Shown here: piece after piece, positions 50,144 to 58,582 of the stretch | How the letters are laid out: each line of letters starts with the position of its first letter | Position numbering within the stretch: position 1 is the stretch's first letter | Source: an uncultured Oscillospiraceae bacterium | Lineage (GTDB): Bacteria > Bacillota > Clostridia > Oscillospirales > Oscillospiraceae | Assembly: GCA_910587255.1 (NCBI GenBank) | Contig: CAJUKT010000039.1 | Span: forward strand, 1 to 64,000 | DNA: 64,000 bases | Direction of reading: 5' to 3' | Program-made: the position numbers and the translations under genes | The notes under the pieces: generated by a model | What the model saw: the letters and a program-made list of their open reading frames with translations, nothing else | Databases searched by the model: none | What the model was told of the DNA's origin: nothing

Positions 50144-51607
50144 GTGAACGAAGCTGCTATCTGGAGGTTCCTGAAGTCCCAAGGCATGACCGACGCTGGT
50201 GCCGCTGGTCTGATGGGCAATCTGTTCGCCGAGAGTGGGCTCAATCCGAAGAACCTCCAGAACACATACGAAAAGAGTCTCGGCTATACGGACGAGGCAT
50301 ACACCGCTGCCGTGGACAATGGGAAGTACACAAACTTTGTCCATGATAAGGCTGGCTACGGTCTGGCACAGTGGACATATTGGTCACGGAAACAGGCTCT
50401 CCTGGCCTTCTGTAAGGCCGCAGGAGCGTCCATTGGTGACCTTGACACCCAGCTCAAGTTCCTCATGAAAGAGCTGTCAGAGAGCTTCCCAGGCGTTCTG
50501 GCGGTGCTTATGAGTGCCACATCCGTGCGTGAGTCGTCAAATGCCGTGCTGCTCCAATTCGAGCGCCCAGCAAGCAAAGATACCGAGGCAACACAGACAA
50601 AGCGTGCTGGGTATGGTCAGACCTATTTCAACCAATTTTCCACTGTATCGGCAGAGAAAGGAGATGGTGCAACGATGAAGTACACCTCTGCAAACCCTCC
50701 CATGAAGTGTTTCATGCGGCAGAGCTCTTGGTATAAGAGCACTGGCAAAGTTCCTGTACGTGGTGTTCTGTGGCATTCTACTGGGGCAAATAACGCAACC
50801 CTGAAGCGCTATGTCCAGCCCGATGACAACGCCGCCGACCGGGCAAAAATGCTTGAGCTGATTGGCGTGAACAAAAACAAAAACGACTGGAATCGTGAAG
50901 GCCAGTGGGTAAAGGGTGAATGGATTCCGCTCAAGGCTGGCGTTCACGCTTTTATTGGCAAACTCGCCAACGGAGATGTGGCGGCTGTCCAGACCGGTGA
51001 TTGGGACAAGAAAGCATGGGGCTGTGCCTCTGGCGCGAAAGGCTCCTGCAACAATGGTTGGATTCAGTTTGAAATCTGCGAGGACAATCTGAAAGACCCT
51101 GTTTATTTCGAGAAGGTTTATCGTGAGGCGGTCGAGCTGACAGCCTACCTGTGCAAGCTCTACAATCTCGACCCACAGGGTACTGTTACATATAACGGGG
51201 TCAAGGTTCCGGTCATCCTGTGCCATCAGGATAGCTACCAGCTTGGCCTTGGCTCAAACCATGGTGATGTTCTGCACTGGCTTCCGAAGTACGGAAAGAG
51301 TATGCAGACTGTGCGTGACGATGTCTCCGCTCTTTTGGCGGGGACGAATACCAGTAAAGAGGAGGATGATGACATGGACGTGGCACGTTTCAAGGAACTC
51401 TGGGGCGAGATGCGCAGAGAGCTCCAGGACAACGACAGCAGCAAGTACAGCGAGGAGGCTCGTGCATGGGCTACCTCCACCGGCCTGATTGCAGGCAATG
51501 GTGAGGTAATCAACGGCGAGCCTAATTATATGTGGGCGGACATTCTCACCCGTGAACAGTTCGTCACTGTGCTGTATCGCTTTGCGAAGAAGATGGGGAT
51601 GGTTTAA
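50144..51607 (+). CDS. Two-enzyme endolysin
   Basis: A 487-aa endolysin starting with GTG at 50144 behind AGGAGGTGG. Residues 5-130 form a phage-tail-lysozyme type domain (IWRFLKSQGMTDAGAAGLMG, NLFAESGLNPKNLQ with catalytic Glu). Residues 190-405 form an N-acetylmuramoyl-L-alanine amidase domain with zinc ligands: His in GVLWHSTGANN, the HAFIGKLANGDVAAVQ segment, and His in VILCHQDSYQLGLGSNHGDV. Residues 415-487 form a C-terminal SLH-like/cell-wall binding segment (EEARAWATSTGLIAGNGEVI ... LTREQFVTVLYRFAKKMG). The enzyme cleaves both sugar backbone and stem peptide link. No signal peptide, so it needs a holin. Confidence 0.88.
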   Translation: MNEAAIWRFLKSQGMTDAGAAGLMGNLFAESGLNPKNLQNTYEKSLGYTDEAYTAAVDNGKYTNFVHDKAGYGLAQWTYWSRKQALLAFCKAAGASIGDLDTQLKFLMKELSESFPGVLAVLMSATSVRESSNAVLLQFERPASKDTEATQTKRAGYGQTYFNQFSTVSAEKGDGATMKYTSANPPMKCFMRQSSWYKSTGKVPVRGVLWHSTGANNATLKRYVQPDDNAADRAKMLELIGVNKNKNDWNREGQWVKGEWIPLKAGVHAFIGKLANGDVAAVQTGDWDKKAWGCASGAKGSCNNGWIQFEICEDNLKDPVYFEKVYREAVELTAYLCKLYNLDPQGTVTYNGVKVPVILCHQDSYQLGLGSNHGDVLHWLPKYGKSMQTVRDDVSALLAGTNTSKEEDDDMDVARFKELWGEMRRELQDNDSSKYSEEARAWATSTGLIAGNGEVINGEPNYMWADILTREQFVTVLYRFAKKMGMV

Positions 51608-51610
51608 TCC

Positions 51611-51970
51611 ATGACCATCAAGATTGAACGAGGCCGGAAGAAACCCAGGCGGCGCAGGAAAAAGCGCCAGGGTATTGGGTTTACCAACCGGCTCGCTCTG
51701 TATCTGATGCTGTTTTTGGCAGCAGGTCTTGCGGGTGGGTTCATTCTTGCCTGGAAAAGCATCGAGTTTCAGTATATGGGCGCTCTGGCGTGTTTCACCG
51801 TGGTATTTACCCCGGTTGGCACGGCAATCGGTATTGTTCTGAACAGTATCGTACATAAGAGCGAGCGTGAGAACACGAGCGCTGAGGGCGAGGGAATCAA
51901 GTATGCTGCTGCAAAGGCGGCTGGATTTTCACAAGAGGATGCAGGGGTTGAGGAAAGCCCCGCAATCTGA
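51611..51970 (+). CDS. Small two-helix membrane protein, holin-like
   Basis: A 119-aa protein with a very basic N terminus (KKPRRRRKKRQG) and two transmembrane helices (LYLMLFLAAGLAGGFILAW and FTVVFTPVGTAIGIVLNSIV). It starts three bases after the endolysin stop. Charge and topology suit a holin or antiholin subunit. Confidence 0.65.
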   Translation: MTIKIERGRKKPRRRRKKRQGIGFTNRLALYLMLFLAAGLAGGFILAWKSIEFQYMGALACFTVVFTPVGTAIGIVLNSIVHKSERENTSAEGEGIKYAAAKAAGFSQEDAGVEESPAI

Positions 51971-51985
51971 GAGGAGGAATGAATT

Positions 51986-52318
51986 ATGGAGTGGCTTCAA
52001 CTCATTGCGTCTATTGTCGCCGGTCTGATTACCGCTATTCCTCTGGCGATTAAGCTGGTGGAGTATGTCAAGAGGGCCGTGAAGGAGAAGAACTGGGGCA
52101 AGGTGCTTGACATGGTTATGAAGTACATGGCAACCGCCGAGGACAAGTTCGACAACGGCGCTGACCGTAAGGAGTGGGTTCTCGCCATGGTCAAGGCGTC
52201 TTCTGAGACGGTCAACTACGACATTGATATGGAGGTTATCAGCAAGCTCATTGATGACCTGTGCAACATGAGCAAGAAGGTCAATGCGCCGACAGAAACC
52301 GGAGAGGCAGGTGAGTAA
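51986..52318 (+). CDS. Putative phage holin (LL-H type)
   Basis: A 110-aa protein with one N-terminal helix (MEWLQLIASIVAGLITAIPL AIKLV-type) and a long charged amphipathic C-terminal region (KRAVKEKNWGKVLDMVMKYM). This layout is that of LL-H-type holins. Strong GAGGAGGAATGA ribosome binding site. It lies between two other membrane proteins in the lysis cassette. Confidence 0.7.
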   Translation: MEWLQLIASIVAGLITAIPLAIKLVEYVKRAVKEKNWGKVLDMVMKYMATAEDKFDNGADRKEWVLAMVKASSETVNYDIDMEVISKLIDDLCNMSKKVNAPTETGEAGE

Positions 52319-52321
52319 CCT

Positions 52322-52753
52322 ATGAGCCTTCAAGAAATTTTGGCAAGCTCAGGCGGCGCTCTGGTTATCCTGATGACCTTGATACAGCTTGCACCTATTA
52401 AGGTAAACCCATGGTCTAAGATTGCGAAAGCGATTGGAAAGGCACTGAACGGCGACGTAATGACCAAGTTGAATGAAGTGCAGGGCCGTCTGAATGAGCA
52501 TATCCGCATTGACGATGAGCGCAATGCGGATGCGCACAGGGTTCAAATCCTGCGCTTTAACCGGGAACTCTTGCAGGATAACATCCCACATACACAGGAG
52601 GATTTCATCGAAGCTCTTTCGGAGATTGACTTCTACGAGCGTTATTGTAGAGAGCACCCAGAATATGAGAACAACCGGGCTGTGCTGGCAATCCAGAACA
52701 TTGAGCGAGTGTACAGCGAGAGACTGGAGAAGCACGATTTTGGCAATGCCTAA
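52322..52753 (+). CDS. Lysis-cassette protein with one membrane helix
   Basis: A 143-aa protein with N-terminal helix (GGALVILMTLIQLAPIKVNP) then a coiled-coil and charged region (LNEVQGRLNEHIRIDDERNA). It starts three bases after the holin stop and ends at a bidirectional terminator. Similar proteins follow holins in clostridial prophages; function uncertain, perhaps antiholin. Confidence 0.65.
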   Translation: MSLQEILASSGGALVILMTLIQLAPIKVNPWSKIAKAIGKALNGDVMTKLNEVQGRLNEHIRIDDERNADAHRVQILRFNRELLQDNIPHTQEDFIEALSEIDFYERYCREHPEYENNRAVLAIQNIERVYSERLEKHDFGNA

Positions 52754-52760
52754 AAAAATA

Positions 52761-52800
52761 GGAGAGTTACTTGCGATTGCAGGTAGCTCTCCTTCTTTTT
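52761..52800. terminator. Bidirectional terminator
   Basis: GGAGAGTTACTTGC pairs with GCAGGTAGCTCTCC (52761-52792) with small mismatches, followed by TTCTTTTT on the plus strand and TATTTTTTT on the minus strand. It ends both the lysis operon and the convergent ADP-ribosyltransferase-like gene. Confidence 0.88.
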
Positions 52801-53494
52801 ACGTTTTCTTTATATTTTCTAATGCAAACGGATTTGCAACAATTTCCTCCTCAGCCGAGAAGTAGGCCAACACACCGTCCTTTGGTAGCTCTGCCTGGAA
52901 TACCTCTTGAACCTTGTCATCAAACCTCGCCGCAAACCATTTTGCTCTTTCCAGCGATAGAGTCCAAGAAAATACCTTTAGGTCTTTCGAGTTTACGGAT
53001 GTAACGCCACGATAAACCGTAATTCGCTCTGGGAGTTCTTTGAGTGTCCGCAACTCTTCTTCGTCCATAAGTTTTTCTTTTGAGCTTTTCTTAAACAGAG
53101 AAAGAAGCTGCTTCTTTGTAAATACAGAGCCACTGTTTGTGTACTCGCTATCTTCCCAGATGTATCGGAGGCACACTCCCAAGTCATCATTACTAAGGTA
53201 TCCTTTAATATGGTCAAGGAATGTGAATCGGTATGACTTGTTCAGAAGGAGAAGAAAACCAGTCAGTGTGTTGGTATTTTTTAGGCGGTCAACAATGGAT
53301 TCTATGAACCTCTTTTCACCATCTTCCTCAAGTACATTTATCATTTCTTGTCCGTCTTTTGTTGAAATAACTGTAATTGACGTGTCAATGAATGGGTGCG
53401 ATACAAAGAAAGGTATCTTTTCATTTGGCTCCATTGGTAGGTATGCAAACGCTATGGCTACGCTTCTGACTTTGTCGATGTCTGTATTTTTCAT
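52799..53494 (-). CDS. ADP-ribosyltransferase-like moron protein
   Basis: A 231-aa protein read opposite to the phage late genes. The frame opens at 53560, but the promoter at 53544-53572 places transcription start inside it, so ATG 53494 (behind GGGGT) or 53506 is used. The C-terminal half shows the R-S-E pattern of the ADP-ribosyltransferase fold: Arg in ITVYRGVTS, a Ser strand in KVFSWTLSLERAKWFA, and EEEIVANP near the end. The N-terminal half (DIDKVRSVAIAFAYLP, SHPFIDTSITVIS) is not recognised. Its own promoter, low GC and position at the phage edge mark it as a moron, perhaps altering host proteins or defending the lysogen. Target unknown; fold assignment from motifs only. Confidence 0.72.
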   Translation of the reverse strand: MKNTDIDKVRSVAIAFAYLPMEPNEKIPFFVSHPFIDTSITVISTKDGQEMINVLEEDGEKRFIESIVDRLKNTNTLTGFLLLLNKSYRFTFLDHIKGYLSNDDLGVCLRYIWEDSEYTNSGSVFTKKQLLSLFKKSSKEKLMDEEELRTLKELPERITVYRGVTSVNSKDLKVFSWTLSLERAKWFAARFDDKVQEVFQAELPKDGVLAYFSAEEEIVANPFALENIKKT

Positions 53495-53543
53495 GTTGTA
53501 CCCCATCTTTTTGATATGTACACTTACAACATCATTGATATAG

Positions 53544-53572
53544 ATTATAGCGTATATCAATGCTCTTGTAAA
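53544..53572 (-). promoter_or_regulatory. Sigma-A promoter for the moron gene
   Basis: On the minus strand, TTTACA (53567-53572) and TATAAT (53544-53549) are spaced by 17 bp. A perfect -10 box means the gene can be expressed from the silent prophage. Confidence 0.85.
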
Positions 53573-53595
53573 TGAACATTATTATGTATTCGCCT
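53573..53595. other. Inferred right prophage junction
   Basis: Left of here the sequence is phage; right of here a frame with YQFPKAEKTLYDD starts abruptly, fitting the interior of an AAA ATPase gene. The change, within about 20 bases, marks the likely right attachment junction. A matching left copy was not found at 1.3-1.9 kb, so the left end may lie outside the window or the core is very short. Confidence 0.5.
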
Positions 53596-54221
53596 CGGGT
53601 TGTATCAGTTTCCCAAGGCTGAAAAGACGCTGTATGATGATTGCATTGTTAAAGTATATTTATATTGACGATCCAATTTCATCCCTTGACGATAATAACG
53701 TTGTAGCGTTAGCATGTCAGCTTTCCGAGCTGCTGAAAGATTGTAGAATCAAAACTGTTATTTCCACGCATCACACACTGTTTTTTAATGTGATGTATAA
53801 TGAATTACGAAAAGAAAAAACGGCGTGCCGGTTTTTGAGCGTTGATAAAGAAACAAAGAAGCACATAATCAAAAACACGGGAGACACCCCGTTCTTTCAT
53901 CATGTTGCGCTGTTGAAGGAACTAAAAAAAGTGGCGGACAGCAGGACAATCTATACTTATCATTTTAATGTTTTGAGAAATATTCTTGAGAAAACGGCGG
54001 CATTTCATGGGTTCAAAGATTTTTCAGCCTGCATAAGACAGAAAGATGATGATTTAGATGATGTGATCTTTGCACGAATGACAAACTTACTAAGTCATGG
54101 AAATCATTCGATATTTAATCCTGTCGAAATGGTTGAGGATAACAAGGAAATTTTCATCAGCATTCTAAACAGATTTTTAGAGAATTACAAGTTTAATGAT
54201 GATCTGTTTACAGAAGGATAG
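53591..54221 (+). pseudogene. AAA ATPase C-terminal remnant (RloC/AAA_13-like)
   Basis: The fragment carries YIYIDDPISSLDDNNVVALA, an ABC-type Walker B and D-loop, then ISTHHTLFFNVMYN with the switch His, as in RloC/AAA_13-type ATPases found with type I restriction systems. The start (GLYQFPKAEKTLYDDCIV) is in another frame from the rest, so a frameshift lies near 53640. Everything upstream, including Walker A, is missing. It was probably cut by the prophage. The sequence is AT-rich like hsdM, which begins 13 bases after it, so the two formed one island. Confidence 0.75.
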
Positions 54222-54233
54222 GGGCAGCAAATT

Positions 54234-56023
54234 ATGAATGATACACAACAAAAACAGTTGGGCTCAACATTATGGGCGATTGCTGATAAACTGCGCGGCG
54301 CAATGAACGCCGATGATTTTAGAGATTATATGCTATCTTTTCTCTTTTTACGCTACCTGTCTGATAATTATGAGGAAGCAGTAAAAAAGGAATTGGGCCG
54401 TGACTATCAAAGCAGCGAGCTTGAAATCAAAAATAACGAAAAGAACTTTTCGGCTTATATTGACGAGCTCAAAGCCGTCATCATCAAATACAGCAGCGAT
54501 CTTTCTCCCCAAAAATTAGGCTTGAAGGAAGATGAAAAAGACGAGGAGAAAATTAACAAAGCAAGACAAGATTTTGTGGACAAGAATAATAAGATGCTCT
54601 ACAGCGACAATGTAATCCCTCTTGCAGTTTGGTATATCCGAAATTTGGATCAAGTTGATACGCTTGAAAAACAAATGCGCCGTAAAATTCATTATGTGAT
54701 AAAACCGGCATATTTGTGGAGTAATATATATGAATTAGCACGGACACAGAATGATCAATTATTAAAAACTTTACAGGATGGGTTTAAATACATTGAGAAT
54801 GAGTCGTTTGAAAGCAGATTTCGGGGGTTATTTTCAGAGGTAAACCTTGATTCCGATAAGCTTGGAAAAAATTATAGTGATCGAAATGACTTGCTGTGTT
54901 TGGTGATAACCGAAATCGCAAACGGACTTTCGGAATTCCCAAATGAAACAGATCTTCTGGGGGATGCCTATGAGTATTTGATCGGTCAGTTTGCTGCTGG
55001 CTCCGGTAAAAAAGCGGGCGAATTCTATACGCCGCAGCAGGTTTCAACCATCCTGTCCCGGATTGTTTCTCTTGACGGTCAAGATCCCAGCACTGGAAAA
55101 AAGAGCAAGCTGAGAAATGTACTTGATTTTGCCTGCGGCTCAGGTTCTCTGTTAATCAATGTGCGAAAACAATTTGGCGCAAAGGATACGGTTCGGATCT
55201 ATGGGCAGGAAAAAAACATTACCACCTACAATCTTGCTCGTATGAATATGCTGCTTCATGGCTTGAAAGATACTGAATTTCAGATTTATCATGGTGATTC
55301 TCTGCTGAACGATTGGAATATTTTGAATGAAATGAATCCGGCAAAAAAATGCAGTTTGAAGCAGTGGTGGCCAATCCGCCCTTCAGCTACAGATGGCAGC
55401 CCAAAGAAGAAATGGCCAAGGATTTTCGATTCAAAAACTATGGACTTGCGCCAAAGGCGGCGGCAGATTTCGCTTTTCTACTGCATGGATTCCACTTTTT
55501 AAGTGATGATGGAACAATGGCGATTATTTTGCCGCATGGAGTTCTGTTCCGTGGCGGCGCTGAGGAAAAGATCAGAAAAAAACTGCTTGAAGATGGAAAT
55601 ATTGACGCCATCATTGGTTTGCCGGCGAATTTATTTTTCTCCACAGGCATTCCAGTATGTATCTTAGTCCTAAAAAAATGCAAGAAGTACGATGATGTGC
55701 TGATTATCAATGCAAGTGAGTGCTTTGAAAAAGGAAAACGCCAAAATACACTGCTGCCAAAGCATATTGACAGGATCATTGAAACATACCAATACCGAAA
55801 AGAAGATGACAAAAAGTACTCCCGCCGAGTTTCTATGGAGGAAATCGAGAAAAATGGATATAATCTGAATATTTCTCGATATGTCAGTACTGCATTTGAA
55901 GAAGAAGCCGTTGATATTGATTCTGTGCGGCAGGAGCTTGAAAAAATTGAAGGAAGCATCCAAAAGGCAAAGGCACGCCACAATCAATTTTTGCAAGAAC
56001 TTGGATTAGAGCCAATTCCATAA
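54234..56023 (+). pseudogene. hsdM: Type I restriction methylase hsdM, frameshifted
   Basis: If read through, about 595 aa. The first frame (54234-55502) holds the HsdM N-terminal helical domain (LWAIADKLRGAMNADDFRDY MLSFLFLRYLSD-type) and the methylase motif I FACGSGSLL near residue 300. The second (to 56023) holds motif IV NPPF, and the C-terminal helical tail. The frames part at a run of seven A at 55343-55349: one extra A would join AKK to MQFEAVVANPPFSYRW exactly as in intact HsdM. This is either a true pseudogene, a phase-variable tract or a sequencing slip. HsdM would methylate adenine with HsdS. No hsdS or hsdR follows; a terminator comes next, so the system is a remnant. Confidence 0.88.
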
Positions 56024-56047
56024 TTTGAAATTTAATGTCTTTTTCCG

Positions 56048-56093
56048 AAACAAAGGGTGCTGTAAGGCTATTTTACAGCACCCTTTGTTTTTT
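56048..56093. terminator. Bidirectional terminator
   Basis: A perfect 18-bp stem (56048-56065 with 56073-56090) and a 7-base loop, followed by T runs on both strands. It ends hsdM and the minus-strand sulfatase operon. Confidence 0.93.
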
Positions 56094-56106
56094 GTGTATA
56101 ATTGAT

Positions 56107-57222
56107 CTAGCGCAGGCCCAGCAAAGCGTATGCCTTGCGCAGGCGGGGGAGGGCATAGGAGAAGAACCCGGCGTAGGCGTCACAGTAATAATTGCGGCCC
56201 AGTCCGTCCTCCCCGGCCAGCCGGTCCCGGCGGCAGCCGTTGCGGCACAGGGGATACCACCGGCAGCGCCCGCACTGCTCCGGGACGCGCTGGGAATCCC
56301 TTATAAACCCCAGCTCCTCCCTGGCCCGGTCCAGCTCCGCCCAGCTGTTTTGAAGGACATTCCCCAGCAAAAATTCGTCCAGGCCGTAGAAGTCGCAGGG
56401 ATATACGCTTCCGTCCGCCTCCACCAGGTACTGCGGCCCGCAGCACCCCCGCATCGAGCACTGCTCCGGGGCGCGGCCGCCCAGCATCCACAGCAGGTTA
56501 TCAAAATATCGGATGGAGTAATACCGCCCCTGCTCCAGCTCCCTGTACCACAGGTCAAACAGGGTGTTTAAAAATTCCCCATACTGGGCTGGGGAGAGGG
56601 AATACCCCTGCCCGCCCCGTTCCTCCCCCAGGGGGTCCAGGCACGGGATATACTGCTGGAAGCGAAAGCCGTCCCGGCACAGGGCCGCGAAAACGCTCCT
56701 GATATGCCTGGCCAGATAGCCCGTCACCACGGTGAGGACGTTATATTCCACACCGGCCCGCTCCAGCAGCCGCGCCGCCCGCACCACCCGGTCATAGGTG
56801 CCCTTGCCCGCGCCGTCCCGGCGGAAACGGTCATGGCACTCCCGGCTGCCGTCCAGGGACAGGCCCACCAGGAAACGGTGCTCCCGGAAAAAGCGGCACC
56901 ATTCCTCGTCCAGCAGCGTTCCGTTGGTCTGGATGGCGTATTGGACCGCCAGCCCCGGCGGGGCCGCCTTGTGCACGCGGGAAACAAAGTCCCGGAAAAA
57001 TTCCAGTCCCGCCAAGGTGGGCTCCCCGCCCTGGAATAAAAAGGAGACGGCGCCCTCCGCCGCGCCCATCGCCCCCTCGATCAGAGCGCTGCTCACCTGG
57101 GCGGGCATCATCCCGTAATTCGGAACGGACCGGATGCTGGCCTCGTCGGCGTAAAAGCAGTAGGAGCAGCGCAGATTGCAGGCGCTGGAGGCGGGCTTTA
57201 CCAAAATGCTCAGCGGCGGCAT
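56107..57222 (-). CDS. Anaerobic sulfatase-maturating enzyme (radical SAM)
   Basis: A 371-aa radical SAM enzyme with SPASM-type C terminus. C15-x3-C19-x2-C22 (in ACNLRCSYCFY) binds the SAM [4Fe-4S] cluster; FLFQGGEPTL and QTNGTLLD follow as in the family. Extra cysteines in CSMRGCCGPQYLVEADGSVY, PCDFY and CGRCRWYPLCRNGC bind auxiliary clusters. Enzymes of this class oxidise the active-site Cys of sulfatases to formylglycine without oxygen; the sulfatase at 58583 has such a Cys. ATG at 57222 is properly spaced from GGGAGG; a GTG three codons earlier is less likely. It is the last gene of the minus-strand operon, before the terminator. Confidence 0.92.
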   Translation of the reverse strand: MPPLSILVKPASSACNLRCSYCFYADEASIRSVPNYGMMPAQVSSALIEGAMGAAEGAVSFLFQGGEPTLAGLEFFRDFVSRVHKAAPPGLAVQYAIQTNGTLLDEEWCRFFREHRFLVGLSLDGSRECHDRFRRDGAGKGTYDRVVRAARLLERAGVEYNVLTVVTGYLARHIRSVFAALCRDGFRFQQYIPCLDPLGEERGGQGYSLSPAQYGEFLNTLFDLWYRELEQGRYYSIRYFDNLLWMLGGRAPEQCSMRGCCGPQYLVEADGSVYPCDFYGLDEFLLGNVLQNSWAELDRAREELGFIRDSQRVPEQCGRCRWYPLCRNGCRRDRLAGEDGLGRNYYCDAYAGFFSYALPRLRKAYALLGLR

Positions 57223-57240
57223 GACCGTCACCTCCCTCAG

Positions 57241-58359
57241 TCAGAATTTGGTTTCCCGGGCAGGGCCCACTGTTTTACCCAGATAGATCTCCGGGGACAG
57301 GACATAGGTATAGCCCAAATCGTCGCAGTCCCGGTTTCGGATCATCCGCATCAGGCGGGAGGCCACCTCCTGCCCGATGCGGTAGCCCTGATGGACGGAG
57401 CAGGTGACGCCCTGCTCCTCCCAGTCGTCGTTGGAGTAGTCAAAGCACACCAGGGAGCAGTCCTGGGGCACCCGCCGCCCCTGCTTCTCCAGCACCTGCC
57501 GCACCAGCTGGCAAATCATATAATTACAGCACACCACCGCCGTGCAGTGGGGCAGGCGCTTTAAGAAGTGGTCGATGGAACGGGCAAACCGGGCGTCGTG
57601 GGCTTCGTCGGATACGCACCATTTGATATAGTCGTCCTGGTACTCCACCCCGTTTTTTTGCAGGGCGGCCGCCATCCCCTGGAATTTCTCAATGCTCTGA
57701 TAATTGTCGGAGACAAATACCCCGGCGATGTTCCGATGGCCCTCCCGAATGAGCAGGCTGATCAGCTCCTCGGCGCAGCGCAGGTCGTTGACCACCACCC
57801 GGGGGCATTTCAGGTTTTTGTAGTAGTTGTTGTAAAAAATAACGGGGATGCGCTTTTGGTAGATCCGCCGGTAGCAGTCCAGGTTGGGATTCAGCAGGCT
57901 GGCCTTTACCCCGTCCACGATAAAGCCCTGAAAGCCCTGGTCCATCACCGCGTTGAGGCACCGGCGCTCATTGGCGAACTTGTTGTCCGTGAGGAAGGTG
58001 CGCAGGTCCACTTGGTCGGGGGGAAGAATGCTGCGGATGCCGTCCATGAGACTGGAGTTGGCGTTGCTGTCCTGTCCCTGGAGGATGAGACCGATCTTGG
58101 TTCTGCCGCCGCTGCCCCCCAGCTCCCAGGACAGGGCCGCCTCTTTTTCGATATAGGTGCCGCTCCCCCGCACCCGGCGGAGGAGGCCCTCCTGCTCCAA
58201 CCGGGCCAGGGCCCGGCGCACCGTCTCCCGGCTGATGGACAGCTTCCGGCTCAGGGCGTTTTCGGAAGGGATTTTTGAACTGCTGGAAAATTTGTTTTCC
58301 TCAATATAGGCCCGCACCCAAAGATATGCCATCTCGGATTTTCGGTCCATGCCGCCCAT
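57241..58359 (-). CDS. GntR-HTH/LacI-sensor transcription regulator
   Basis: A 372-aa regulator. ATG at 58359 is preceded by GGGAGGGA; the longer frame is unsupported. Residues 1-75 form a GntR winged helix (KIPSENALSRKLSISRETVR, RALARLEQEGLLRRVRGSGTY). Residues 95-360 form a LacI/GalR-type sugar-binding-protein-like sensor (TKIGLILQG, GFQGFIVDG, RIPVIFYNNYY, VVCCNYMICQLV), an arrangement like AraR. It probably senses the operon's substrate or desulfated product and controls the operon it sits in, between sulfatase and its activase. Confidence 0.88.
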   Translation of the reverse strand: MGGMDRKSEMAYLWVRAYIEENKFSSSSKIPSENALSRKLSISRETVRRALARLEQEGLLRRVRGSGTYIEKEAALSWELGGSGGRTKIGLILQGQDSNANSSLMDGIRSILPPDQVDLRTFLTDNKFANERRCLNAVMDQGFQGFIVDGVKASLLNPNLDCYRRIYQKRIPVIFYNNYYKNLKCPRVVVNDLRCAEELISLLIREGHRNIAGVFVSDNYQSIEKFQGMAAALQKNGVEYQDDYIKWCVSDEAHDARFARSIDHFLKRLPHCTAVVCCNYMICQLVRQVLEKQGRRVPQDCSLVCFDYSNDDWEEQGVTCSVHQGYRIGQEVASRLMRMIRNRDCDDLGYTYVLSPEIYLGKTVGPARETKF

Positions 58360-58386
58360 TGCCGTCCCTCCCCCGGTATAAGCGCA

Positions 58387-58407
58387 AGGGCGGCAAAGCG
58401 CCGCCCT
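58387..58407 (-). terminator. Hairpin between sulfatase and regulator
   Basis: AGGGCGGC (58387-58394) pairs with GCCGCCCT (58400-58407) around a 5-base loop in the 223-bp gap between the two genes. It lacks a T tract, so it may only reduce read-through. The rest of the gap holds no gene that I can support. Confidence 0.5.
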
Positions 58408-58582
58408 CGTGCCGTCAGGTCTAGGCCCGTTTGCAAATTGCCAACATGCCCAAACGACAGGTCTTTTTCCGCCATATGTGGCTGCTTTGACTTGAAATAC
58501 ACAAAGCATTTCCGCGTCAAACCGCCTTGTCTGGCGAAAAAATCCCTCGCCGCCGGGCACATCGTCAATGTTCAAACGGCGC

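Noticed and set aside
1600..53640. ACAGC(A/G)TCTTTT similarity between 1610 and the complement of 53625 as att core
   Set aside because: Only about 11 of 12 bases with no extension either side; too weak to claim as attL/attR.
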